A stretch of DNA of 64,000 bases, taken from NCBI RefSeq assembly GCF_003350375.1, contig NZ_QQAR01000005.1:1-64000 (forward strand). Direction: 5' to 3'. Positions 33,302 through 42,303 of the stretch are shown in pieces. Positions within the stretch are counted from its first letter, which is position 1. Each line of letters opens with the position of its first letter. The DNA comes from Flavobacterium sp. AG291. Lineage in GTDB: Bacteria > Bacteroidota > Bacteroidia > Flavobacteriales > Flavobacteriaceae. Made by a program: the position numbers and the translations under genes. A model generated the notes under the pieces. It made no database searches. It saw only the letters and a program-made list of their open reading frames with translations, and had not been told where the DNA came from.

Positions 33302-36300
33302 TCACGTCAAATTTACCACATTTATATCATCACCTATATATACGAGTGCTTTTTTAATTACTGCGAGTCCCATTTCTTCTAATGCCAGTTGGTAAGAAGC
33401 GAGCTGCATTTCGTATTTAGACTGATGCGCTCCTGTCTTATAATCCAGAAGCAAAGCAGAAGCTCCTTTTATCGCTACCCTATCAGGTTTTATGGTTTGC
33501 ACATCCTGACGGATAATACTCTGCTCATTATATATAATGTTGTCTTCCGCGAAAAATTCCCTCAACTCGTGATGGAATATTACAGCCCTGAGTGTTTTCT
33601 CTACCTCTTCCTGCTGGCTTTTTACAATAAGTCCATCCTCAACCGCCTTTACCAAAGCTATCGGTATATCATGTTCCGTTCTTATAAAAGAGAAAATTTC
33701 GTGCATTACATTACCAAATTCAATTGCTTTAAGCCGGTCAGACCCCCACATAAGCGATTCGCGCTGGGCGATCTTTACACCCCGAGGACTGAATCTTTCA
33801 CCAACCACCTTAATATTCTGCTGCTGCGATTCTTCTTTTTCTTCAGGAGAAAGCCTTACTGCATTACCAAATTCATATTCCGTAACATTAGCATCAAACC
33901 GTTGCTTCTGCATCAGGTATTTAATAAAATATGACGACATATTATTGGTCAATTCTCCTTTGCTCGTAAAATTCCTGCCCGATATTATGTACAATTGCTC
34001 CTCGGCACGGGTAAGTGCCACATATAATATATTGATATTATCCAGCAACTCTTCCTGCGATTTGACAAAATATAGTTCCGATGCTTTTTCACCATATTCA
34101 GCCACGCTTTTATTGCTGTCTACAAGTGCTTTTTGAAACTCAAATGTAGTATCATCCAGCTCAAGCCACATTTTACTTCGTGGAGATCGGCTGTAATCTT
34201 CTTCGGCAAACGGAAAAATAACAACAGGAAACTCAAGCCCTTTAGACTTGTGGATAGTCATAATCCTCACAGCATCATTACCCTCCGGCGATGGTATACT
34301 GAATTTGGAACCATTCTTATCCCAATAATCCAGAAAATCAGCAATCCCCGACTGGGTTCGCATATCCCTTTCCAGTACCAGGTCCAGAAAGTACTGTACA
34401 TAACTCTGATTGCTTTTCTTTTTCAGGAAAGCACCTATTATGGTTTCAACTGCTTCATACAGCGAACGCTTGCGACAATCCCTAAACGATATGTTTATGG
34501 CATGAAGTCCAAGCCAGTTCTCCAGATGTTCTTCCGTAGGCTGTGCCATACCCTCGGCAATAAAGTCGTGAATGGCAATATCACCCTGATTGCTTGCCGC
34601 AAAATATAAAAAGTGCGCCTTAGCCTCAATATTCTCATTGCTTTTAAGGTAACGAAGCAAGTTAACAATGAGCTTAACCTCTGTTGCATTCTCTATAAGC
34701 AATGTTTCAGATGATAGTATAGGTATGTTTTGTTCCGTAAGATAGTTTGCCAAAAGCACCCCTGGAGTTCGCTTTCGCGTAAGCAATACAATATCTCTAT
34801 AATTAAAGCCATTGGATAAAGCTTTTTTGATGGCGCTTAGAGTAGCTTCAAGATACAGTGTATCTTTATCAGTTTCCTCATCGGCATCCTGCTGAATTTC
34901 GGGTATAAAAGAAATATTCACATAGCCACCCTCTTTTGCATTGGTTTCCTGCCCGCTGGCAACATACATAGCTTTATAATCTTCATTTTCAAATTCGCCC
35001 GAGAGCACTTTAAAAAACTCATTATTAAAGTCGATAACTTGTGAGTAACTCCTGAAGTTAGTTCCAAGATTCAGTATCTCCTTATCCGGATTTGAGAAAG
35101 GATTGTGCTCTTTATTCAGCTCAATAAACTGCTCTGCCTTACCTCCGCGCCAACGATAAATAGATTGTTTAGGATCACCCACTACCATCAGTGTGCCGCG
35201 ATCACCCATCAGGTCTTCAGATGAGAGCGCATTATCAATCAACGGAACAAGGTTGTTCCATTGCATTTGTGAGGTGTCCTGAAACTCATCAATAAAAAAG
35301 TGGCGGTAGCGCTCACCCAGTCGCTCATATATAAAAGGAGCAGGCTGGTTTTGAATTTCATTATGAATAATAGCATTGAACTCCGATATCGAAAGTACAT
35401 TCTGCTCCTTCTGTATACGTTCCAGTTCCTGCCCAATAGAATTAAGCAGTGAAAGCGGTGTAATATTCTTTAAGAAAGCCTGATAAAAATTACGTTTCTC
35501 ATAATTCTTATATGCCTTTTGCAACAGCCCAAGAAGTTCCGGGATTATGCTTTCAATAATTTCACGGTCTTTGGCTGTTTTGTTTATCTGTACATCGTCA
35601 AACTCATAAAACTTTTTATGGGTGCTTTGCAGCACGCCATCCCTTATGTAGCCTATGTGATTAGGAAAAGTACCCCTTGAAAATGATTTTAAATCTATGC
35701 CCCGGCTTTCCAGCATCGCAAACATCTCGTTAGCTATAGCTACATTTTCCTCATCATATTTCTCAACTGACTGCCTGAGCTTCTCCTTAATATATATAAA
35801 CTCCTCGATAGTTTTATCCTTAAACTGATTGAGCTCATTGCGATTATTTTCATCTATTAACAGCTTACCCGTCTCAAAAAGCTCATGGGTAACATCCCAG
35901 CTTTTATCGTTATCAGTCTTATCAAGTGAGAAATCTACCAATAAAGATGTAAGCACATCGTTCTCTCCTGCTTTGGCAATAATGGCATCAACCGCTTCCT
36001 GCAACAAAATATCCGTTTCCAGGGAGACATCGAATGACACAGAAAGGTTAAGATCATGTGCAAAAGCACGTATCACTTTATGCGTAAACCTGTCGATAGT
36101 AGAAATATCGAAAGAAGCATAATTATGGATAATATTCTTAATTATAGACCTCGACTTATCTTTGATGGTTGCAACGGATAAACCAGTCTCTGCTGACAAA
36201 TCCTTCATTAATGCTTCTGCCCTCAACCCAGGTTCATCTTTAGAGAAATCGGAAAGATTCATAATGATACGGCCTTTCATCTCGGCAACCGCCTTATTCG

Positions 36301-36439
36301 TAAAGGTTATAGCCAGAATCTTTCGGTAAGCATCATCGGTAGGACTTTGCAAAAGTATACGCAAATACTCTTTTACAAGGGTATAGGTCTTGCCCGAACC
36401 TGCCGAAGCATTATATATGGAAAAAGCAGTTTTATGCAC
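33302..36439 (-). CDS. AddA-like UvrD-type helicase-nuclease
   Basis: The 1045-residue protein has the complete superfamily 1 helicase set: Walker A NASAGSGKTYTL near 10, DEFQDTSQMQW (motif II) near 390, GDPKQSIYRWRGG (motif III) near 423, NFRSYSQ (IV), MTIHKSKGLEFPVVIFPF (V) near 740 and LYVALTRAEEQLYI (VI) near 812. The C-terminus is a RecB-family nuclease with EFGNVMHEIFSFI near 918 and LLLDYKTG near 1005, then QLASYQLAL. It is expected to unwind and trim broken DNA ends for recombination, together with the AddB-like protein at 27730-30504. The two genes are separated by kbl and the ompA-family gene. Confidence 0.92.
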   Translation of the reverse strand: MHKTAFSIYNASAGSGKTYTLVKEYLRILLQSPTDDAYRKILAITFTNKAVAEMKGRIIMNLSDFSKDEPGLRAEALMKDLSAETGLSVATIKDKSRSIIKNIIHNYASFDISTIDRFTHKVIRAFAHDLNLSVSFDVSLETDILLQEAVDAIIAKAGENDVLTSLLVDFSLDKTDNDKSWDVTHELFETGKLLIDENNRNELNQFKDKTIEEFIYIKEKLRQSVEKYDEENVAIANEMFAMLESRGIDLKSFSRGTFPNHIGYIRDGVLQSTHKKFYEFDDVQINKTAKDREIIESIIPELLGLLQKAYKNYEKRNFYQAFLKNITPLSLLNSIGQELERIQKEQNVLSISEFNAIIHNEIQNQPAPFIYERLGERYRHFFIDEFQDTSQMQWNNLVPLIDNALSSEDLMGDRGTLMVVGDPKQSIYRWRGGKAEQFIELNKEHNPFSNPDKEILNLGTNFRSYSQVIDFNNEFFKVLSGEFENEDYKAMYVASGQETNAKEGGYVNISFIPEIQQDADEETDKDTLYLEATLSAIKKALSNGFNYRDIVLLTRKRTPGVLLANYLTEQNIPILSSETLLIENATEVKLIVNLLRYLKSNENIEAKAHFLYFAASNQGDIAIHDFIAEGMAQPTEEHLENWLGLHAINISFRDCRKRSLYEAVETIIGAFLKKKSNQSYVQYFLDLVLERDMRTQSGIADFLDYWDKNGSKFSIPSPEGNDAVRIMTIHKSKGLEFPVVIFPFAEEDYSRSPRSKMWLELDDTTFEFQKALVDSNKSVAEYGEKASELYFVKSQEELLDNINILYVALTRAEEQLYIISGRNFTSKGELTNNMSSYFIKYLMQKQRFDANVTEYEFGNAVRLSPEEKEESQQQNIKVVGERFSPRGVKIAQRESLMWGSDRLKAIEFGNVMHEIFSFIRTEHDIPIALVKAVEDGLIVKSQQEEVEKTLRAVIFHHELREFFAEDNIIYNEQSIIRQDVQTIKPDRVAIKGASALLLDYKTGAHQSKYEMQLASYQLALEEMGLAVIKKALVYIGDDINVVNLT

Positions 36440-36493
36440 TTATAATGAGTTGTTTATAGTTTAAAGTTTTAAATTATAACAAATTCTTATTTA

Positions 36494-36520
36494 TTGTAAA
36501 CCTTAAATACTGTAAATTTG
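36494..36520 (+). promoter_or_regulatory. Candidate superoxide dismutase promoter
   Basis: TTG (36494-36496) and TAAATTTG (36513-36520) are separated by 16 bases, one less than the usual minimum. The leader would be about 33 bases. Confidence 0.4.
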
Positions 36521-36559
36521 GATTTAAAATTAATACTAATCTTTTAAAATACGGAAATT

Positions 36560-37168
36560 ATGGCCTTTGAATTACCTAAACTTCCTTATGCATATGATGC
36601 CCTGGAGCCACATATTGATGCCAGAACTATGGAAATACACCATACTAAACATCACAATGCATATACAACAAACCTGAATGCAGCAATTGCCGGAACAGAT
36701 CTAGAAGGCAAAACCATAGAAAACATATTAATAAACCTTGACGCTTCTAACGCAGCAGTAAGAAATAACGGTGGAGGTTACTACAACCACAACCTTTTCT
36801 GGACTATCCTTTCTCCTAAGGGAGGTGGAGAGCCAACAGGAGAACTAGAAACTGCTATCGATGCTGCTTTTGGTTCTTTCGCTGAGTTCAAAGCTAAATT
36901 TGCTAAAGCTGCAACTACACAGTTTGGTTCAGGATGGGCTTGGCTTTGTGTACAAAAAGGTGGTAAACTTGATATTTGCGCTACTCCTAACCAGGACAAC
37001 CCACTTATGCCGGAAGTAGGATGCGGAGGCACTCCAATCCTTGGTCTTGATGTATGGGAACATGCATACTACCTAAACTACCAAAACAGAAGACCTGATT
37101 ATATCGAGGCTTTCTTTAATGTAGTAAACTGGGAAGAAGTTGCAAGACGTTACGCTCTTGAAAAATAA
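36560..37168 (+). CDS. Superoxide dismutase, Fe/Mn family
   Basis: This 202-residue enzyme disproportionates superoxide. The metal ligands are His27 ([12 protein letters not shown]), a His in [10 protein letters not shown] near 77, Asp in [15 protein letters not shown] near 163 and the His of the same motif. Features of the Mn-type are present: the [13 protein letters not shown] block with glycines, [12 protein letters not shown], and a Gln in PNQDNPLM at the place of the Mn-type glutamine. The metal cannot be settled by sequence alone, as many Bacteroidota enzymes accept both. It has no signal peptide. It ends in a strong terminator. Confidence 0.95.
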   Translation: MAFELPKLPYAYDALEPHIDARTMEIHHTKHHNAYTTNLNAAIAGTDLEGKTIENILINLDASNAAVRNNGGGYYNHNLFWTILSPKGGGEPTGELETAIDAAFGSFAEFKAKFAKAATTQFGSGWAWLCVQKGGKLDICATPNQDNPLMPEVGCGGTPILGLDVWEHAYYLNYQNRRPDYIEAFFNVVNWEEVARRYALEK

Positions 37169-37190
37169 GACTTCAATATAGTCTATAAGG

Positions 37191-37220
37191 AACGGATGCA
37201 GTTTGCATCCGTTTTTTTTT
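37191..37220 (+). terminator. Superoxide dismutase terminator
   Basis: AACGGATGCA (37191-37200) pairs perfectly with TGCATCCGTT (37204-37213) over a 3-base loop and is followed by a long T-run. Confidence 0.92.
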
Positions 37221-37260
37221 ATGTTTAAAATTATTTACTATTTAAATAATAACAAACGTG

Positions 37261-37343
37261 AAATAAAAAAGGGAAAACATTGCTGTTTTCCCTTTTTTTG
37301 CCCCCAAAAATACCGTAAAAATTAATTTACTAATGCTATTTTC
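37261..37343. repeat. 83-bp hairpin cassette, copy 1
   Basis: The cassette holds GGGAAAACA (37271-37279) pairing with TGTTTTCCC (37284-37292), extended by flanking A and T runs, so it can act as a terminator on both strands. The remainder, from GCCCCCAAAAATACCG to CTATTTTC, is almost identical in copy 2. On the minus strand it contains TATTTTTG (37312-37305), a -7-like box. Confidence 0.85.
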
Positions 37344-37508
37344 TATTGTAAACATAGAATATAATTAAAACTCACACAACTGTTTTAGACCAACTGCACA
37401 CAAAATCGACAAAATACCATCATTCCCGACAAACTGCATTTTTTAACATTTACTTTTTAACTAATAGAATATTAAGCAGTTGGAAGCATCAAAAACACTA
37501 CGTCTATA

Positions 37509-37591
37509 AAATAAGAAAGGGAAAGCAATATTGCTTTCCCTTTCTTTGCCCCCAAAAATACCGTAAAAATTAATTTACTAATACTATTTTC
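37509..37591. repeat. 83-bp hairpin cassette, copy 2
   Basis: This copy differs from copy 1 at 8 of 83 positions. Four of the differences are two compensated base pairs in the stem (cassette positions 7/36 and 17/26, A-T to G-C), three lie in the loop region and one near the far end. The hairpin core at 37519-37540 is a perfect 22-bp palindrome. It lies 79 bases after the stop codon of the minus-strand amidotransferase gene and may serve as its terminator. Confidence 0.85.
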
Positions 37592-37669
37592 AGGCGCAAA
37601 TGTATACTGTAGAATTATTCCTCACAATATTTTACGATTAACGGCATTAAAACTCGTTAACGCGTATTT

Positions 37670-39568
37670 TTAATATGCTCTTGCGTCGTTTCCTTCGTAG
37701 AAATTGATGAAAGCCCTGTTTACAACACGGTTACCACCCGGTGTAGGATAGTCTCCCGTAAAATACCAGTCACCAAGGTTTTTAGGGCACGCTTTATGCA
37801 GGTTCTCAACACTCTGGAAGATAATTTTCACTTCAGCATTAATACCTTCAGAACTTAGCATTTCAGCAATCTTATCAGAGATTTCCTGATCTGTAAATGG
37901 CGCATAGAACTCCGTTACATAGTTAACCACTTCTGTATCCGGAAGGTTCTCCTGTGCTTTACATTTTTGGTAAACTTCATCAACAATATGAGCCATGCCT
38001 CTTTCTTTCAACAGCTCATGTGCCGCCTGGAAAGCAACAAGACCTTCAAGCTTAGCCATATCGATACCATAGCAGTCAGGATACCTGATTTGTGGCGCAG
38101 ACGACACCACAACGATACGTTTTGGCGAAAGCCTGTCCATCATTTTCAGGATACTCTTTTTAAGAGTAGTTCCCCTAACAATAGAGTCATCAATAATAAC
38201 AAGGTTATCCTGTGGTTTAATAACACCATAGGTAACATCATATACGTGAGCCACTAAGTCGTCACGGCTGCTGTCTTCAGTAATAAACGTACGCAGCTTA
38301 GCGTCTTTAATAGCAATCTTTTCAGTACGGATCTTAACCTTAAGAAGTTCTTCAAGTGTCGCTTCAGTAAGTGTATTCCTGTGCTCCAGGATATGTTTGT
38401 TCTTACGCTGGTTAAGGAAATCCTGAGCTGCCTCTACCATTCCGTAGAACGACGTTTCGGCAGTATTAGGAATAAATGAGAACACGGTATTGTCGGTATC
38501 ATCTTCAATAGCCCCAAGCACCTGTGGCAATACAAGCTTACCAAGGTCTTTACGCTCCTGATAGATCTCAGCATCACTACCTCTTGAGAAGTAAATCCTT
38601 TCAAAAGAACATGCTTTTTTAGGTAGTGCAGGGATAATTTCCTCTACCGATACCTTACCGCTTTTCTTAACGATGATAGCATGACCCGGTTCAAGTTCCT
38701 GTACTTTCTCAAACGGAACGTTGAATACAGTTTGGATAACAGGTCTTTCAGAGGCTACAACAGCAATCTCATCATCCTGATAGTAGTATGCCGGACGGAT
38801 ACCTGCAGGATCACGGAACACAAAACTATCACCGTGACCTATAAGACCAGCCATTGCATAACCACCATCCCACTGCTTAGAAGCACGTTTAAGTATCTTA
38901 GCAATGTTTAATCTTTCAGATATGATAGCCGAAGCCTCTTGTTTTGTATAACCTTCGTTTTTACAATCCTGGTAAAGATCGGCAACCTCACCATCAAGGA
39001 AATGACCTATCTTTTCCATTACCGTTACCGTATCGGCAAGCTCTTTAGGATGCTGACCAAGTTCAACAAGGCTGTCAAAAAGCTGCTTAACATTAGTCAT
39101 GTTAAAGTTACCGGCAACAATAAGGTTACGGTGCATCCAGTTATTCTGGCGAAGAAACGGGTGAACACTCTCAATACTGTTTTTTCCGAAAGTTCCGTAA
39201 CGAACGTGACCTAAGAAAACTTCTCCTATATATGGCAGGTTCTCTTTTTGTGCCGCTACGCTATCATTATATTCAGGGTGTGCAGTAAGCTCTTCGTTGA
39301 TACGCTCATTGATTTGCTTAAACACATCCTGTATAGGCTGCTGCTGGTTAGATCTTACGCGGCTAATGTAGCGCTGACCCGGCTCAACATCAAGTTTAAT
39401 ACTCGCAAAACCAGCACCATCCTGTCCGCGGTTATGCTGCTTTTCCATAAGCAGGTACATTTTCTGTATCCCGTAAAAAGCAGTTCCGTACTTCTCTTTG
39501 TAGTATTCTAATGGCTTTAATAATCTTAACAGCGCAATACCGCATTCATGTTTTAAAGCGTCACTCAT
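37670..39568 (-). CDS. PurF-type amidophosphoribosyltransferase, long form
   Basis: The protein joins an N-terminal glutamine amidotransferase (Ntn) domain with a type I phosphoribosyltransferase domain, as in the first committed step of purine synthesis. I set the start at the ATG 39568 (632 residues); an upstream TTG would add 17 residues. The likely Ntn nucleophile is Cys9 (KHECGIALL), which would need removal of an eight-residue leader. NRGQDGAGFAS near 55 and the PRPP motif VIIDDSIVRGTT near 467 are clear. The chain is longer than classical PurF (about 500), with an insert before the PRPP part. It is preceded by a PfkB kinase gene on the same strand. Confidence 0.88.
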   Translation of the reverse strand: MSDALKHECGIALLRLLKPLEYYKEKYGTAFYGIQKMYLLMEKQHNRGQDGAGFASIKLDVEPGQRYISRVRSNQQQPIQDVFKQINERINEELTAHPEYNDSVAAQKENLPYIGEVFLGHVRYGTFGKNSIESVHPFLRQNNWMHRNLIVAGNFNMTNVKQLFDSLVELGQHPKELADTVTVMEKIGHFLDGEVADLYQDCKNEGYTKQEASAIISERLNIAKILKRASKQWDGGYAMAGLIGHGDSFVFRDPAGIRPAYYYQDDEIAVVASERPVIQTVFNVPFEKVQELEPGHAIIVKKSGKVSVEEIIPALPKKACSFERIYFSRGSDAEIYQERKDLGKLVLPQVLGAIEDDTDNTVFSFIPNTAETSFYGMVEAAQDFLNQRKNKHILEHRNTLTEATLEELLKVKIRTEKIAIKDAKLRTFITEDSSRDDLVAHVYDVTYGVIKPQDNLVIIDDSIVRGTTLKKSILKMMDRLSPKRIVVVSSAPQIRYPDCYGIDMAKLEGLVAFQAAHELLKERGMAHIVDEVYQKCKAQENLPDTEVVNYVTEFYAPFTDQEISDKIAEMLSSEGINAEVKIIFQSVENLHKACPKNLGDWYFTGDYPTPGGNRVVNRAFINFYEGNDARAY

Positions 39569-39604
39569 AATAGTGTGTTGTGTGTTGTTGTTGTATTTCC
39601 TATT

Positions 39605-39627
39605 AAAAAAAGCCCGCAATTGGGCTT
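39605..39627 (-). terminator. PfkB kinase gene terminator
   Basis: AAGCCC (39610-39615) pairs with GGGCTT (39622-39627). On the minus strand a T7 run follows. It lies between the kinase gene and the amidotransferase gene, so read-through would be needed for cotranscription. Confidence 0.75.
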
Positions 39628-39636
39628 AAGTTTTCT

Positions 39637-40569
39637 TTATTCGTTTTCAAGCGCGATGTCAAACTGCGTCAGCGCCCTGAATTGTTGCAGGCGATCCAGA
39701 ACCTCTTCTTTTGTGAGGTTTATCATTCGCTCCGGCCCAAACTTCTCTACACAGAAAGAAGCCATGTTAGAACCATATATAATTGCATTTTTCATGTTCT
39801 CAAACGAGATGTTTTCGCTTTGCGCAATGTACCCCGCAAAACCTCCGGCAAAGGTATCACCTGCTCCTGTTGGGTCAAACACTTCTTCAAGCGGAAGTGC
39901 CGGCGCAAAGAATATTTGCTTATCATTGAAAAGTAAAGCACCATGCTCCCCTTTTTTGATTACCACAAACTTAGGCCCCATCTCTTGTATCTTAGCCGCA
40001 GCCTTCACAAGTGAATATTCGCCTGTAAGCTGTCGTGCCTCTTCATCATTTACTGTAATTACATCTACACGCTTGATAACTTCCTTAAGTTCAGGCAGTG
40101 CACAGTCCATCCAGAAGTTCATAGTATCAAGAACTACCAGTTTAGGCTTAACCGTCATCTGGTCAAGAACACTTATCTGTACCAAAGGGTGCAGGTTACC
40201 CAGCATAACCACTTCGGCATCCTTAAAGTTTTCAGGAACTACCGGTTTAAAATCAGCAAGGGTGTTTAGTTCTGTAACAAGGGTATCGCGTGAGTTAAGA
40301 TCGTTGTGATAGCGACCGCTCCAAAAGAAGGTTTTACCACCTTTAACCACTTCAAGTGCAGAAATATCGATATTCCTTTCCGTAAAAAGATCCAGATATT
40401 CCTGTGGAAAGTCCTCACCAACTACTGACACTACGGCCGATTTAACTTTAAAAAATGATGCTGAAAAACCTATATACATACCGGCTCCACCAAGTATTTT
40501 TCCGGTTTTGCCAAAAGGCGATTCTATAGCATCAAAAGCTACCGAGCCTACAATCAGTAATTTGTTCAT
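39637..40569 (-). CDS. PfkB family sugar or nucleoside kinase
   Basis: The 310-residue protein is a ribokinase-fold kinase. Signature 1 is the ILGGAGMYIGFSASFF region near 28 and signature 2 is FDPTGAGDTFAGGFAGY near 238, with the catalytic Asp in GAGD. Substrate could be a sugar or a nucleoside such as adenosine; the sequence does not decide. Its position next to a PurF-type enzyme suggests a link to purine or PRPP metabolism, but this is only inference. It is cytoplasmic, with a well-matched promoter and its own terminator. Confidence 0.88.
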   Translation of the reverse strand: MNKLLIVGSVAFDAIESPFGKTGKILGGAGMYIGFSASFFKVKSAVVSVVGEDFPQEYLDLFTERNIDISALEVVKGGKTFFWSGRYHNDLNSRDTLVTELNTLADFKPVVPENFKDAEVVMLGNLHPLVQISVLDQMTVKPKLVVLDTMNFWMDCALPELKEVIKRVDVITVNDEEARQLTGEYSLVKAAAKIQEMGPKFVVIKKGEHGALLFNDKQIFFAPALPLEEVFDPTGAGDTFAGGFAGYIAQSENISFENMKNAIIYGSNMASFCVEKFGPERMINLTKEEVLDRLQQFRALTQFDIALENE

Positions 40570-40592
40570 AAAAGATAATGAAATTGAGGATG

Positions 40593-40623
40593 CAAAGATA
40601 ATTTATATCTTCAATACATACAA
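40593..40623 (-). promoter_or_regulatory. PfkB kinase gene promoter
   Basis: On the minus strand TTG (40623-40621), a 20-base spacer and TATCTTTG (40600-40593) fit the flavobacterial consensus. The leader would be about 17 bases. Confidence 0.62.
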
Positions 40624-40700
40624 GATTTTGATTATCAAATTAAATTATGGTTACATATAGGAAATCAATGGGTTAGAAAAAGAAATAAACTACAACAACA

Positions 40701-40732
40701 TTTGTCAGGCCGTTATAACTTAAATATATTTG
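40701..40732 (+). promoter_or_regulatory. Promoter of the lipoprotein gene at 40757
   Basis: TTTG (40701-40704), a 20-base spacer and TATATTTG (40725-40732) match the Bacteroidota consensus exactly. The start codon lies 24 bases after the -7 box. Confidence 0.67.
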
Positions 40733-40756
40733 CGCCATCACTCTTCAATAATTAAA

Positions 40757-41338
40757 ATGAAAAACATAAAGCTGTTGTTATTACTCATTTTATTCATAAG
40801 CTGCCAAAAAGAAAAATCAAATGAAGCGGAAATCGCTTCAGAAAATAATATCGAAATACAACAGGCAAATGACGAGTTTCAAATGTTCTTGGATAAATTC
40901 CCCGAAGTCAGACTACCTCTTGATATCGAGCCATGCAGCATCGACGATTCAAACATGAAGATGCTTAATGACAGTACACTTATATATGGCAAAATACCGT
41001 CAAACGGAAAATACATAACCACAATCAGCTTTGATATTGCCGACTGCCTGTTACCCAGAATTACCACATATACGCTTAGCGGAAAAACAATAGATTCTAA
41101 ACCTGTCGTAATCGGGCTTTGTGGGTCAGACCCCTGCTACGAATGCAATGAATATTTTAGGATAGGTAAAGATTACAGAATATATTCCTGCGATTCTGCA
41201 CGTTATGATGATTGCATCAATAAAGTAAGTGACACTGTAACCAATATCGTTACCTACAAACAAGGAAAACTGAACAGTACAGGAAAAATTGAGTTATCAG
41301 CAGAAAAACAAAAAACGTATTACACTAAGAAATCATAA
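40757..41338 (+). CDS. Hypothetical lipoprotein
   Basis: The product is 193 residues from the ATG at 40757; an earlier in-frame TTG at 40730 lies inside the promoter and is rejected. A lipoprotein signal ends at LILFISC (Cys16). The mature part contains a LGLCGSDPCYECNEYF-like cluster of cysteines (CGSDPCYEC near 124) and further Cys at CDSARYDDC, which may form disulfides or bind metal. I do not recognise the family. The stop codon overlaps the end of the convergent rnhA by 6 bases. Confidence 0.75.
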   Translation: MKNIKLLLLLILFISCQKEKSNEAEIASENNIEIQQANDEFQMFLDKFPEVRLPLDIEPCSIDDSNMKMLNDSTLIYGKIPSNGKYITTISFDIADCLLPRITTYTLSGKTIDSKPVVIGLCGSDPCYECNEYFRIGKDYRIYSCDSARYDDCINKVSDTVTNIVTYKQGKLNSTGKIELSAEKQKTYYTKKS

Positions 41339-41812
41339 TAGCTTCTGTCCTTCATCCTCATAATACGCGTCCACATTTAGTTGTGGCTGCGTGGATGCCA
41401 TAACGGCCAACTGATCGCAGCGTTCGTTTTGCGGATGGTTGTTGTGCCCTTTTATCCATTTGAAGTCTACCTTATGCTGGCGGTATATTTTAAGGAAGCG
41501 CTTCCACAGGTCGGGATTCTTTTTATCCTTATAGCCTTTTTTCTCCCAGCCAAAAACCCAGCCTTTAGTTACCGAGTCTACCACATATTTAGAATCAGAA
41601 ACTACAAGCACGGCAGTATTGGGCTTTGAGAGTTTTTCAAGACCTACTATTACAGCAAGTAACTCCATACGGTTATTGGTCGTCAGGCGGAAGCCTTCAT
41701 AAAATTCCTTGCGGTAGCCGGTCCCCACCTGCTCCATGACCACGCCATAGCCTCCCGGACCCGGATTTCCTTTGGCAGCGCCATCTGTATATATATGTAC
41801 GGTGTGACTCAT
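41333..41812 (-). CDS. rnhA: Ribonuclease HI
   Basis: RNase HI cuts the RNA strand of RNA-DNA hybrids. The 159-residue protein has the catalytic carboxylates Asp10 (YTDGAAKGNPGPGGYG), Glu50 (TTNNRMELLAV), Asp73 (VVSDSKYVVDSV) and an Asp in NERCDQLAV near 131, with the basic handle region GWEKKGYKDKKNPDLWKRF near 85. Its length is standard. It is the last gene of a likely purN-DUF4348-rnhA unit, 47 bases after the DUF4348 gene. Confidence 0.96.
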   Translation of the reverse strand: MSHTVHIYTDGAAKGNPGPGGYGVVMEQVGTGYRKEFYEGFRLTTNNRMELLAVIVGLEKLSKPNTAVLVVSDSKYVVDSVTKGWVFGWEKKGYKDKKNPDLWKRFLKIYRQHKVDFKWIKGHNNHPQNERCDQLAVMASTQPQLNVDAYYEDEGQKLL

Positions 41813-41859
41813 TTTAGATTAGTTAGATTATTGGATAGTTAGACAACAGAAACACTCAG

Positions 41860-42303
41860 TTAATTTGACATATCTACCATCTCTACCATATACCAGCAAT
41901 TATCAATCATTACAAACTTAAATTCCATAGATATTCCATTATCTACACCATCCCATTTATAACAAATAGTATCATTACGCTTTTCAGTTACAACATTATA
42001 TGCATCAGTCTCTTTCTTGTAAGCCTCTTTATCTTTTCTGAAATCATAATAATAACAATCTTTCGACTCAAGATATCTAACATCGGTTTCAGGATCAGGA
42101 TAGCTTTCACTCCAACTAACATCTTTTAAGGGAAATTTGGTGTGCTGTTTTTGAAAGACACTATCTGCTGAAAATTTTTCAAAGAAAACATTAAAATCAG
42201 TATCGCATTTTTCCACCTTATGAGATTCAGGCATGCGCATGCTTATTTTTTCCTTTTTACAGCTAAAAAGCAGCATCGCTGCAAGAACTAATAAGCACCT
42301 CAT
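41860..42303 (-). CDS. DUF4348 domain lipoprotein
   Basis: The 147-residue product has a short lipoprotein signal (MRCLLVLAAMLLFSC, Cys15) and a mature part with DTDFNVFFEKFSADSVFQKQH near 35 and KFPLKDVSW, a pattern I recall from DUF4348 proteins of Bacteroidota. Its function is unknown. The start codon shares one base with the purN stop codon (TAATG on the minus strand), so translation is probably coupled to purN. No enzymatic motif is visible. Confidence 0.78.
   Translation of the reverse strand: MRCLLVLAAMLLFSCKKEKISMRMPESHKVEKCDTDFNVFFEKFSADSVFQKQHTKFPLKDVSWSESYPDPETDVRYLESKDCYYYDFRKDKEAYKKETDAYNVVTEKRNDTICYKWDGVDNGISMEFKFVMIDNCWYMVEMVDMSN

Larger units (their letters stand above)
37169..37669. 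other. Intergenic region with a duplicated hairpin cassette
   Basis: No protein gene is visible in these 501 bases. They contain the superoxide dismutase terminator (37191-37220) and two copies of an 83-bp cassette (37261-37343 and 37509-37591). The 165 bases between the copies show no clear gene or promoter; they are AT-rich. Confidence 0.7.

Noticed and set aside
33389..34609. Several plus-strand reading frames of 60-180 codons
   Set aside because: They overlap the helicase-nuclease gene in antisense and have unusual composition.
39569..39619. Upstream TTG start of the PurF-like gene
   Set aside because: It overlaps the PfkB terminator and would move the nucleophilic Cys far from the N-terminus.
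39575..40309. Open reading frame of 244 codons on the plus strand
   Set aside because: It is antisense to the PfkB kinase, which has clear signatures; the plus-strand product is Ser-rich and shows no domain.
40757..42303. The lipoproteins at 40757 and 41860 as paralogues
   Set aside because: They share a loose FxxFxxKF pattern after the signal, but the rest, including the cysteines, does not align.
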